A stretch of 64,000 bases of DNA. It comes from Babesia bovis T2Bo (lineage: Eukaryota; Apicomplexa; Aconoidasida; Piroplasmida; Babesiidae). Position 1 is the stretch's first letter, and each line of letters starts with the position of its first letter. Shown one piece after another: positions 36,050 through 45,266 of the stretch. Where the stretch lies: NCBI RefSeq assembly GCF_000165395.2, contig NC_010574.1:1612001-1676000 (forward strand), read 5' to 3'. The notes beneath the pieces were generated by a model. The model worked only from the letters and a program-made list of their open reading frames with translations. It did not search any database and was not told where the DNA came from. The translations under genes and the position numbers were made by a program.

Positions 36050-36525
36050 CCAATACACAAGTAATGTCTTGTGGTATAGTGCCTTACAAATTAAACTTCC
36101 GCTCTATACGGGTCTCGTAGCAAATGTTGCTTTGTGTGCGCCAGACAGTTCAGCTATCAAGCGCATTAGACACGACCTTCGTTAACACCAATGTAGATAC
36201 CAGTAATACATAAATAATGTAATGCAATTTAAGCATATATACCTATTGTTAGGCTAACACGAGGGGGTCAATACGTACTCGCCGCGTGAGGTAGGAAGCC
36301 TCTCAACAAAAAGGCGCGTCGATCACCAATAGGTACCGGCAGTTACTGGATATAGATTCCCCAATTGGTACCACGCATAACGTCTCGGGGATTTCAATGA
36401 TCAATACACAGGTACACATCTTATAACCCTTCTGGATCAAGGGGAATTGGCTGTTTCACGGCAGTATATGCCGCTATTCCCTGATGTGTGATCTGATATT
36501 GCTATTTCATTCACTCCAGTGCTGC
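35994..36525. repeat. 532-bp direct repeat R1, left copy
   Basis: Near-identical to 41351-41882, offset 5357, with a single mismatch (36008 T, 41365 G). It contains the 5' end of the 35168-36049 gene and its upstream intergenic DNA. Immediately right of it starts the 4.8-kb block A. In the other copy the same end is followed by the cyclin gene instead. Confidence 0.97.
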
Positions 36526-36606
36526 ATGAAGGCTGGATGCACTCGTTGAGTTCCGGAATGTACTGCTGATCACCGCTGCGTACAGATTATAATCAAGAAC
36601 TAAGAC

Positions 36607-37908
36607 CTACAAGCAATCAACACGTGGGTTGCATATGGCATCACTGGTATCCGCAGGCTTCTTAGGCAAGAAGCCTACACGGTACCCATTGGTGTCCACC
36701 ACCACCTGCAGCGACTCCAGGACCTTGTAACCAAACTTGATAGTAGGCCTATCCGTGAAAATAGGAGGTGAATACGTGTCTTCCTGAGGTACTATACAAA
36801 GCCGAGGTGTGGCAGTATCGTCGAGTAATAGGTTCTCCAGAGGTATACTGATAATACTGTCATCCTGTGAATGTAGTCTGAATTGGATTTCAGGTAAGAA
36901 TTCTATATCGCCACGCTTTAGTTGACATAGTTTAGGACCATCCATGCGGTAGCAACTGTTGAGTATAGGTAACTGAGCCATAACACTAAACCAGAAGTTT
37001 TTAGGTAACACCAAGCATTGCGACGTCAAGTCTATATTGACGTGCCAGTTAGAAGAAGTTTTGCCAAACATGTCAGTGCCGCACATCGACATTCCATAAA
37101 CAGTAAAGCCAGTTGCGGAGTCAGTGAATATGCCACCCACCTGGCGTTTCTCAGACCATAGAATGTCATCGCGCTTAGCAACATCAGAGCCCAGCTTAAT
37201 GCAATTTACAGTGGATGTATCAACGTCACCATAGAGGTCTAGCATATAAAAACCATCATAACGCTGCAAAATGTCAGACCACATTGAATTGCCACGGCAA
37301 CTCGCTGAAGAACCTATAATGCCAAAGAAACCACCAATGTCACGACCAAATTCCAAACTGTTGTTCACTACCATGTTGGTAGCCAGCTTTATGGGAACCC
37401 GCTCATATATAGGCGGGACCAATAAGCCAACATTACGCAGGGATACGTTTTCATAGCCCTCAAAGGTATCGACACGGTGTCTTATGCCCTCACTGTAAAA
37501 GTCCAAAGTAGTCACTGGCTGCAAACCCTCATGAGATGACTGCTCAACACAGCGGTAGCCATCCTCACCCGGAATGCAAGCATCCGAATTCTTACACCAA
37601 ATGGCACTAGTGGAAAGCTTGGGATCGTAACAAATACCACCCAAATTAATATTGGAACAAGCTGAAGTGTCTTGACATAATAGGATCAAACCCTCTAGAC
37701 TTGATACCACCCGAAGTGATATGTCCTGATTACCAATCTTTGCCAAGAAGCTGTAACCACGATTAGCCTCGTAATCCAACACTATGCTTTCACCCTTAGA
37801 CACACCGGGATCCAATCGCACTAAATCATCTGTAACTCCATTGACAACACTATTGCAAAAAGCTAATAGAAACAGCAACATGGCGCAAGAATGGCGCCTG
37901 CTGCACAT
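36607..37908 (-). CDS. Pepsin-fold protein without catalytic aspartates, copy A (anchor lost)
   Basis: ATG at 37908 opens a signal peptide (MCSRRHSCAMLLFLLAFCNS). The body keeps pepsin-like marks: DYEANRGYSFLAKIGNQDIS in place of the first substrate strand, GRDIGGFFGIIG, and the C-terminal FGYKVLESLQVVVDTNGYRV followed by GFLPK, equivalent to the LG-x-x-F...D...VGFA end. Both D-T-G motifs are gone: VVSSLEGL at about 67-74 and DLTSQC near 300. It should be a pseudo-protease, binding rather than cutting. In this copy the donor used by copy B (GA|GTGC) reads GATTGC, so the unspliced stop at 36607 is probably used and the membrane anchor is absent. If spliced elsewhere, the frame could run to a stop at 36437 with an R1-encoded tail. 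Confidence 0.8.
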   Translation of the reverse strand: MCSRRHSCAMLLFLLAFCNSVVNGVTDDLVRLDPGVSKGESIVLDYEANRGYSFLAKIGNQDISLRVVSSLEGLILLCQDTSACSNINLGGICYDPKLSTSAIWCKNSDACIPGEDGYRCVEQSSHEGLQPVTTLDFYSEGIRHRVDTFEGYENVSLRNVGLLVPPIYERVPIKLATNMVVNNSLEFGRDIGGFFGIIGSSASCRGNSMWSDILQRYDGFYMLDLYGDVDTSTVNCIKLGSDVAKRDDILWSEKRQVGGIFTDSATGFTVYGMSMCGTDMFGKTSSNWHVNIDLTSQCLVLPKNFWFSVMAQLPILNSCYRMDGPKLCQLKRGDIEFLPEIQFRLHSQDDSIISIPLENLLLDDTATPRLCIVPQEDTYSPPIFTDRPTIKFGYKVLESLQVVVDTNGYRVGFLPKKPADTSDAICNPRVDCL

Positions 37909-38602
37909 CGCTCTTCTACGATCCAAGCTGTAAATATAACGGAACTAGACTACACATGGCGTTGGCAACGCGATGTGTCGAATCATAAACAACACTAAAT
38001 GTTGTCTAATAGAATAACGTGGGCAAATTGCGTCTTCAAGGTGTGTACATATGGTCACTTACTAAAGACACAAAAAGGCAATATCCACGTTAATACATTA
38101 TCAAGTGCTATAACCGTTAAATATGGATATATAACTTAAATTTTATACGCCCTTTCTGTCGTTATTCCTAGGGATGTAGTTTCCGCTGAACAAAGAAGTA
38201 CGATTGCATACTGTAAAGATGCACATCATAAAACCACACTACAGAACTATTGTGATAATAGGCCTATTAGTATACCATGTGTGCACTAAACAGGCCTATA
38301 ATCGTTGACTAGAGCCTATATTATATCAGTGGCGAGACCCTCCCCTCCGCGACACGGATATAAAAACTAAGCAATAGGACATAGACCAGTTATAGGTGTC
38401 TTCGATTAACATATATGTGCCGTGACCTGGTATATATATTATAACGAAGCGTATAACAATAGGCCATTGCATGCAGTGACTTAGAGTCCTGGTGTAAAGG
38501 ATTACTCATCTGGCCCATTACATCTATGCGCTATTCATACACATCAAAATCAATTGTAAATTATACCACTGTATCATAAGCACGGAGTCTGACGCGCCCA
38601 AA
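37909..38602. promoter_or_regulatory. Divergent intergenic region, block A
   Basis: About 690 bp between outward-facing protease-like and membrane-protein genes. The parts next to each gene match the block B counterpart (46860-47551) almost exactly, while the centre (about 38170-38370) has diverged strongly. No element can be named. Confidence 0.5.
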
Positions 38603-39841
38603 ATGGCAACCTACAACGATATTGAAAGTAATACCACAGCGTCTTCCATGGAAACAGAAGAAGAAGCGTTTGCTAAAGTCTATGATCCCTATTACGATGG
38701 ACCAAGAACCACCTTGCTCAGGAAGTGTGCTTATTGCACCACCCCTTTGAAATACTATATCAATAACGTCACTGGCCTGGAAGCGTCGTTCCTCATACTC
38801 TTGATGTTGTGCGCTCCACTAGGAGCAAGCCTGCTGTCCCAAGTATATTCACAGTATAAACCAGAAAACCCACTACATGTAGTCAATCTCCCAATAATAT
38901 GGCTGGTATACTATATATTGGGATGTAAAACAGGATGTCTACTCGTATTTGGTCAAGCCATGCGTATACTTTTGCTGGTGGATCAAACTATATGGCGCAG
39001 GTACTACCAAAGGAAAGCCAGGAACGCTGAAATTAACGCAGCCATCACAAGAGAAAGAAATAATAACCTAATGCTAAGTAATAACGCAACTAACCAGACT
39101 AATGGAGCTAATGACGAAAAAAAGCCTGACTTCCGTGGAGACATGCTACGCCTAGTTTTCAAATTTAGAACTAATACCGTCATGGTAAATGGAGAATTAC
39201 CAAACAAAACCATGGGACAGTGGATTAAATCAGCCACCATACCAGAATGGATTTGCCATATATTCTTCCCATTGAGATGGCTGGCTGTATCTATCTTGCT
39301 AGCTACATTCCATACATTCAACCTGGTGTATCTAATATTACATTGGAAGTGGGATATATTAAGGAGCGCATACAACGTAAGAGCAGTACACTTCGCAAAC
39401 GGATTGTCACACGTAACAATGATCTACGTAGGATGGAGAGTAGCCATATACCTCGCAGAACTGTGGAGAAGATCTCTGAATAGTAATTTAAACCCACGCT
39501 TCAAAGATGAGTTCCACCATCTCCCAAACGGACGCGAACTCATCAGTGAACCCATGTTCGCATTCATCATGGATAAATGCCCATGCACATACGAAGTACC
39601 AACACTCATGGCACCGCGGCCAGAATACGAGCTGTCAACCCACTTCCACAGCAAGTTCCACCATTTCGCCAAAACCCTTTTCGCCTGCGTAGTCTTCTAC
39701 GTAGTAACGACATCCGCAGCTATATCACTCTGGGCTGGTATCAGACTTGCATTCTTCGAACCTAAAGATATGTACGCGCGCATGAAGGAACTGATGCAGT
39801 CATACAAAAAATTGGGAAAGGAGCTAAAACTGGAGTCATAA
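38603..39841 (+). CDS. Multi-span membrane protein, copy A
   Basis: 412 residues, single exon, not recognised. An acidic N-terminus (MATYNDIESNTTASSMETEE) precedes about five or six hydrophobic segments: LEASFLILLMLCAPLGASLL, NLPIIWLVYYILGCKTGCLL, FPLRWLAVSILLATFHTFNL, SHVTMIYVGWRVAIYLA, and FACVVFYVVTTSAAISLWAG. A polar Asn-rich loop (about 150-175) lies between. There is no cleavable signal peptide and no transporter signature I know. The C-terminus is Lys-rich and helical. The stop (39839-39841) is 1 bp from the stop of the convergent glutaredoxin. Confidence 0.85.
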   Translation: MATYNDIESNTTASSMETEEEAFAKVYDPYYDGPRTTLLRKCAYCTTPLKYYINNVTGLEASFLILLMLCAPLGASLLSQVYSQYKPENPLHVVNLPIIWLVYYILGCKTGCLLVFGQAMRILLLVDQTIWRRYYQRKARNAEINAAITRERNNNLMLSNNATNQTNGANDEKKPDFRGDMLRLVFKFRTNTVMVNGELPNKTMGQWIKSATIPEWICHIFFPLRWLAVSILLATFHTFNLVYLILHWKWDILRSAYNVRAVHFANGLSHVTMIYVGWRVAIYLAELWRRSLNSNLNPRFKDEFHHLPNGRELISEPMFAFIMDKCPCTYEVPTLMAPRPEYELSTHFHSKFHHFAKTLFACVVFYVVTTSAAISLWAGIRLAFFEPKDMYARMKELMQSYKKLGKELKLES

Positions 39842-39842
39842 C

Positions 39843-40561
39843 CTAATCAAAGCGAAGCGAGTTCTGCTCATAAAGCTCCTTGATGATGTCGTGACCACCA
39901 ATTAACGAACCCTGCAAAAATAATATTTTAAAGCAAATACCCTAAACTTACATTCACATAGAGTTGCGGATATGTAGGCCAATTGGAATAAACCTTGAGT
40001 TCCTCACGGAGCTCGGGGTCCTCAAAGATGTTGTAAGTGTCGTACTCAACACCAGACTCATTCAACATGTTAACGACAGCCTTGCTGTAACGGCAAAACG
40101 GATCGCTCTTCTCACCCTTCATAAATAACAAAATGCGGTGCGTGGATATAAGCCGCTTGATACGCTCCTGAGTGCTCTCACCGGAGTCTGACTTGTCCCA
40201 GCCACGTATAGTAGTGACCAGCATGGATGTCGAGCATCCCTCAAGGCGGTTGATTTCCTTCTGGCCCTATATAATATATATCGCAATATCAGTGTATTAC
40301 CTGGAAGAACACAAAAGTAGGCGAGCCGTCCACAGCAAGGGCTTCCCTAGCAGAAGCTAGGTCCACAGTCTCAAACCTAATGCTAGGGAAATCCTAGAAG
40401 CACATAGATGTCACATAGACACAAATTACCTCCTTCAAAGAGTTAATCACAGTATCAAGCTGAGCATGGCCAGGATACTCCTTGTCTTCCACGTAGAGGA
40501 CCAATTTACCACCATTGCTCGATATCAAGGTACTTATCGCTGAATCACCAGGACCCGGCAT
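39843..40561 (-). CDS. PICOT-like thioredoxin-glutaredoxin protein, CRYS motif, copy A
   Basis: About 203 residues. Exons start at ATG 40561 and are joined by introns of 34-41 nt. The N-terminal thioredoxin-like half (SNGGKLVLYVEDKEYPGHAQ; GSPTFVFFQGQKEINRLEG) lacks a CxxC. The C-terminal monothiol glutaredoxin half has MKGEKSDPFCRYSKAVVNML and WPTYPQLYVN spliced to GSLIGGHDIIKELYEQNSLR. That is the Grx3/4 (PICOT) domain order. The usual iron-sulfur CGFS motif is CRYS (133-136) here, resembling the variant 1-Cys glutaredoxin-like proteins of Plasmodium. The glutathione-site TYP and the GGHD loop are kept. Confidence 0.88.
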
Positions 40562-40708
40562 TTTAAACACTAATCTAGAATCTAGTCAAGTAGCACATAG
40601 CGCGACACGCGGTGTGTGTTACTACACATAGGGTTGTATACAGAAAATCCAGGGGCAACATACAGTATATAATACCGTAACAGGATGTATCTATGATCTA
40701 AAGTGGCG

Positions 40709-41542
40709 ATGCGGCAAATAGGGACCCTGTCTTTGACACGGTTCTATAACATAGCATTTAGGCAGCCACGGCATTTCTCAAGTAACGCCAAATTCGGCCC
40801 ATTAGGGAATGATTGGTGGGATATAGACGGCCCAGTTAGTGTTCTGCACGATTATAACTACGTACGTGTGCCATTCATAGCACGGTCATATGCTAACCTG
40901 AACGGTCAAGAAGATAACCATACAAATGTACCGCAACTAGGAACTTTCATATGGGATTGTATATTTAAAGAAGCTGAAAAGCGTTCAAAAGTACATCTAT
41001 CAAGTATACTTAACGGTGTACGTATACTAGACGTAGGTTGCGGTGGAGGTATACTTAGCGAGATACTGGCAAAGTGCGGAGCTCACGTAACGGGCATAGA
41101 TCCGTCCAAAGAGCTTATAGAAGTTGCCAAACAGCATAGGGATACGGATCTAGTATACGACTGCGCAAAGCTAGGGTTATCTGACGAGTGCTCAAGGAAC
41201 TTGGAGTATATACAAGGTACTGTGGAATCCTATGCACAGAGTCACCACAAGGAACTATTTGATATTGTAGTGGCTTCCGAAGTTATAGAGCATGTGCCAA
41301 ATATACAAAAACAAGCATTCATCGACTCCATTGCAAGGTTAACGAAACCCGGTGTTGTAGTTGAGTCAACATTCTGCTGCTCCACGGGCTCAGACATTGT
41401 GAACATCCAATACACAAGTAATGTCTTGTGGTATAGTGCCTTACAAATTAAACTTCCGCTCTATACGGGTCTCGTAGCAAATGTTGCTTTGTGTGCGCCA
41501 GACAGTTCAGCTATCAAGCGCATTAGACACGACCTTCGTTAA
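40709..41542 (+). pseudogene. COQ3: Truncated, chimeric COQ3 copy A
   Basis: Identical in layout to the intact gene at 49662-50576 through the SAM-binding core (DVGCGGG, about 108-114) up to KPG at residue 215. From 41351 the sequence is the R1 repeat, which happens to stay open for about 62 codons (STFCCSTGSDIVNIQYTSNV ... IRHDLR) and stops at TAA 41540-41542. The lost third includes the post-core strands and the C-terminal part of the enzyme. The R1 tail is the antisense of the 35168 gene's 5' end and has no relation to methyltransferases. Probably non-functional, though it could still be transcribed and give a 277-residue hybrid. Confidence 0.9.
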
Positions 41543-41882
41543 CACCAATGTAGATACCAGTAATACATAAATAATGTAATGCAATTTAAGCATATATACC
41601 TATTGTTAGGCTAACACGAGGGGGTCAATACGTACTCGCCGCGTGAGGTAGGAAGCCTCTCAACAAAAAGGCGCGTCGATCACCAATAGGTACCGGCAGT
41701 TACTGGATATAGATTCCCCAATTGGTACCACGCATAACGTCTCGGGGATTTCAATGATCAATACACAGGTACACATCTTATAACCCTTCTGGATCAAGGG
41801 GAATTGGCTGTTTCACGGCAGTATATGCCGCTATTCCCTGATGTGTGATCTGATATTGCTATTTCATTCACTCCAGTGCTGC
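41351..41882. repeat. 532-bp direct repeat R1', right copy
   Basis: Second copy of 35994-36525. Left edge joins COQ3 within acc[c/t]ggtgttgtagttga-type sequence shared by both partners; right edge (tgctgc) continues into the cyclin gene's upstream DNA. It supplies the 3' end of the chimeric COQ3 frame and most of the promoter region of the cyclin gene at 41913. Confidence 0.97.
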
Positions 41883-41912
41883 CCGCAGGTTCGATGACGT
41901 AGCATTTACAAT

Positions 41913-43133
41913 ATGCGCCGACATGCCAGCCAGATAGACGACTACACATTGGCTGAGTTCCAGGAGCTGCTGACCGATTTGCGCTTCACATCACTGAAGA
42001 CCGCCAACCTGTCAACCAATGTTGCAGTAGCGTTCCTGACGGGCATCCCGAAGGTCAAACCCAAGGAGTCTGCATTGGATGCCACAACGTCGCCTAACGA
42101 CTCTGAGACGTATCCATACCGCCCGTACAACTATCGTGACCCGCAGGACCAGGACCATATAATAGAGCTAGAAGAAGATCGCATAGACCAGCAGCTGGCA
42201 GACGATGAAGGCGAAGCCGCAAGAAAGGCACAGGGTGAACGCGACCTGCGTAATATCGCCATGGAGAAAGAGTCCCTGCCACTGCGCATACGGGTGTCAT
42301 TCTGGTTTTCAAGGCTATCACACAGCTTCAGGCGCTACTGCGATAGGCATTCAGATATGTTAAAGAATAAGTCAGACCACTCCATCGGTATAGAGGAACG
42401 CGAGTCACAACCCAGGAAGAAGTTCTACATCAGCTACGCTGAGTTGATCATCCCCAGCCAGGATACCTACGACCCGAACTTCCTGGACGTACCTATACTG
42501 TATGCCTTACTCAAGTCCAGGACGTCAGGGTCCATGGTGCTGCCCATACCGGAGCATCTGGAGAGTTATGCAAACGCGGTACCGGAAATATCTAGCTTCG
42601 TTGAGCTCAATGCGCGCTTCAGGGCCTCTAACGAATGGCTGCACCCAACGCTGTCACTGACAAAGTTGAGTCGTATAAAGCTAATGTTGTACATAGCGCC
42701 TCACTACGTCATGCACCTGGACCCCTCGACGGTGTCCTCAGCGTGGATCCTATTCGAGAGGTAAGTTAGTGCATTTTGTGACACATAACACAGATTGGTG
42801 ATCAAGGGGGTTGTAACTAAGCAGAATCGGAAGTTATACGCCGCAACGTGCCTTATACTCGCATATAAATTCAACCAAGATGGTGATCATGTTGTAATCA
42901 ACGAGATAATGGCGTATTTGTGCAGATATCGCACTATAACAGCCCGTGCGATTTTCGCAGTGGAGATGAAGGTGTTCCGATACCTGGAGTTCTCCCTCAA
43001 GCAGAGCTACATGGCCATGCGCCGACATGTACAGGACTACCTCGAGTTCAACCGGATAACGTTCATGGACCTCTATGAAGCACCAGAGTCCACTTATCTA
43101 GAACTTGATAACCCAAGGCATAAAACATTTTAA
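41913..43133 (+). CDS. Cyclin-box protein, CABLES-like
   Basis: Two exons joined by a 33-nt intron around 42762-42794. The cyclin box is at the C-terminus: HLDPSTVSSAWILFERLVIK, VVTKQNRKLYAATCLILAYK, then NEIMAYLCRYRTITARAIFA and EMKVFRYLEFSLKQSYMAMR. The TKQNRKLxAxxCLxLAxK segment and the DPSTV-x-x-AW lead-in resemble the CABLES (Cdk5 and Abl enzyme substrate) family more than mitotic cyclins. The N-terminal half (residues 1-230) is acidic and less conserved, with a short Arg-rich stretch. Probably binds a CDK. Its stop is 13 bp from the stop of the convergent kinase. Start ATG 41913 lies 30 bp past the R1' edge. Confidence 0.82.
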
Positions 43134-43146
43134 CACTATCTAGAGT

Positions 43147-44302
43147 CTAGGTACAACCGTTGTTAGGGTTGCGTATCTGGTTGAGGAATGCTGGCGACTT
43201 GTAGCGCTCAGCATTCCTCATCCTGAGCCACGGGTGCCCTAGCAACGAGTCTGCGTCAGCACGTTTGCCCGCTTCCTTCTCGAAGCAGGTGTCCAGAAAG
43301 TTAATGAACTCCTCACTTGCCTCATTCAGGCGTTCAGTGCCGTACTTTGACTTCCAGTGGTCGTTCCAGGCACATGTTTGTATACGATGCAGGACCACGT
43401 CAATCTCCTCTTCAGTGGTTGACCCAAATGGCGGCTTACCAAAAAATAACTCAAATACCAGGACCCCGATTGCCCAAATGTCACTCTTATGGTTGAACTC
43501 GCCAAACTGACCCTCGTTGTTGTACTTGCACGCAGACTGCTCGGGTGACCAGTAGTCATAAGTACCACGCATATGGCTAACCTTGGAGTCCGTGGCACCC
43601 ACGTGAGCTGATAAACCGAAATCAGCCAACTTGCAGCTATAGTTGTGGTCAAGCAGGATGTTCTCAGGCTTTAGGTCCAAGTGGGCTATGTGCTTATCGT
43701 GGCACGTCCTAATGGCCCACGTTACCTCGAAACATATCTCTGCTGCACGCTGTTCTGATAGCCGGCCGTGTTTATTCAAATAGGTGTATAGGTCACCATT
43801 GATACAGTACTCCAGGACTATATACACCATGGACTCAGAGGAAAACCACGTAAAGATGCTGAAACTGATGAGCTATGTTCATAGACCTACCTTGCGATAT
43901 GCGGGTGCCTTAAATGACCATGTAACTCAATCTCACGCTTAAATATGGCTTCCTGCTTGCTGCTGCATAGGTCTATACCGGTTAACCTAAAACCTTACTT
44001 GGTCAGCAGTGTCTTCGAGATGCATTTTATAACACATATGAACCCAGTACGGCGTTCACGAGCCACAAATACTTGGCCATGGGCCCCGTCACCCTGTATA
44101 GCATGTACTCCAAAGGAGCTAGACATACCACTAGACCTCCAATGTCAAAGTCGTCGATAGTGTACCACAGAGCGTGCAACGTACTTCTTGCGGAAATGTC
44201 TGCCGATGAAGCCCCCTTTGGTAGATAGTCGGATGTACGGTTTGCCCGGGAGTCCATTCCCGCATCAGGGTCGCCGTCCTTCTGCTCCTGTTCGTGCTCC
44301 AT
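43147..44302 (-). CDS. Aurora-like serine/threonine kinase
   Basis: ATG at 44302 (MEHEQEQKDGDPDAG). Introns of about 27-44 nt split the N-lobe. The glycine loop appears after splicing as GDGAHGQVFVARE, then VIKC (ATP Lys) and REIELHGHLRHPHIA. The C-lobe is one exon: YIVLEYCINGDLYTYL, HLDLKPENILL, KLADFGLSAHVG, a GTYDYWSPEQ activation segment, and GHPWLRMR. The N-HPHI / GxxYxYL / DYxxPE pattern is Aurora-type. The catalytic-loop HRD is HLD: the catalytic Asp is kept but the Arg that contacts the phosphorylated loop is Leu, suggesting activation without the usual phospho-Thr link. Plasmodium Ark2/Ark3-type kinases are the nearest concept; exact class is uncertain. Confidence 0.82.
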
Positions 44303-44529
44303 TTTCAATCCAGATGCGATACCAGTGTGTATGCAGTTGTGTTTAGTTATACACTGCGCATGGCGTTGTTCCCTGTGGATATTAAAGCGTCACATGAGTG
44401 GTGTACCTAACACCAGTGTGTATGGACTCCCGCCCAGTTAGATATTCTAACAAACAATGTGTGTATATCAGACGCTATAGAATATATCTACACGACCTTT
44501 CATAAACTAAAGCGTATGTAGTCCCAGAA

Positions 44530-45266
44530 ATGTCAACCTATTTCCCGAAAAGCCTGAAAAATAAAGCTAAGAGCACATACCCGGTTGTCAAGCAGTCGGT
44601 GTTGCTCGCAATAAGACGACCACAGAAATCATTATACGATACCGCTAATGTACATCCAGTGCTACACCGAGGATACCCAGTGTTTGACACTATATTCGAT
44701 ACGCTAAATGACAAAGCAAGTGGTTTGCGAAAGTATAAACGCAGGGAAGAAAAACCGGTAGTAAGAACTGACTACACCCCAAACGATATGCACGAAATGA
44801 ACCATAGGTTTAGATTCAAACTATCTGGTACATTTAATGGTAAGCTACGTTAGTGTGGAGATGACATAATATAGCCAAAAGCTTCGAAAGCGAGCTCGAG
44901 TCGCACTGCAACCAGCTCTTTCTCGTTGGATGGATCAAGTGCCGACGTACATTTGCCATCGGGCACGTAAGTCCATGCGAACACTCGAATATACATTCAC
45001 AGCTCCAAGGAAACGTAATCGCCACCAGTTACATGAAGCGGTGGATGGAAATATGCGGCACCAAAAATGGCCACTTCACCAGTGTTATGTTTTTCGATGA
45101 AAACTACGCCATACCCAAGTTGGATTACACCGAGATAACAGTAGTACGCGACTACAGGAAACCTCAGAAGAAAGCACAGCACCAACGGGTGGTACGTCTG
45201 GGTAGCATTGGTTATAACATCCCGCAGATAATAGAGAGACGTGAGATACAGGGTCTACTAGCATAA
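44530..45266 (+). CDS. Hypothetical protein, possibly mitochondrial
   Basis: Three exons (introns of 35 and 36 nt) encoding about 220 residues. It starts MSTYFPKSLKNKAKSTYPVV, basic and amphipathic, with short motifs HPVLHRGYPVFDTIFDTLND, CNQLFLVGWIKCRRTFAIGH, KRWMEICGTKNGHFTSVMFF and RVVRLGSIGYNIPQIIERRE. No domain is recognised. The basic composition and small size would suit an organellar ribosome component, but this is only a guess. It shares a 227-bp divergent promoter region with the Aurora-like kinase. Its last 9 bases overlap the final exon of the convergent protease-like gene. Confidence 0.68.

Larger units (their letters stand above)
36520..41350. repeat. Segmental duplication, block A
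   Basis: Same gene order and orientation as 45456-50303: protease-like (minus), multi-span membrane protein (plus), glutaredoxin (minus), COQ3 (plus). Offset is 8936 at the left end and 8953 at the right. Most of the block is nearly identical, but a stretch at about 38170-38370 is clearly diverged. Block A breaks inside both terminal genes: the last coding exons of the protease-like gene and the last third of COQ3 are missing. Confidence 0.97.

Noticed and set aside
36049..36185. Plus-strand open frame in R1 (TFCCSTGSDIVNIQYTSNV...) as a gene
   Set aside because: It is the antisense of the 35168-36049 gene start plus upstream DNA. It gains a reading partner only in R1', where COQ3 was joined to it.
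41351..41882. R1 pair as long terminal repeats of a retroelement around block A
   Set aside because: No reverse transcriptase or integrase, no primer-binding site, no TG...CA ends, and the block holds ordinary intron-containing genes. Microhomology at the junctions fits template switching better.
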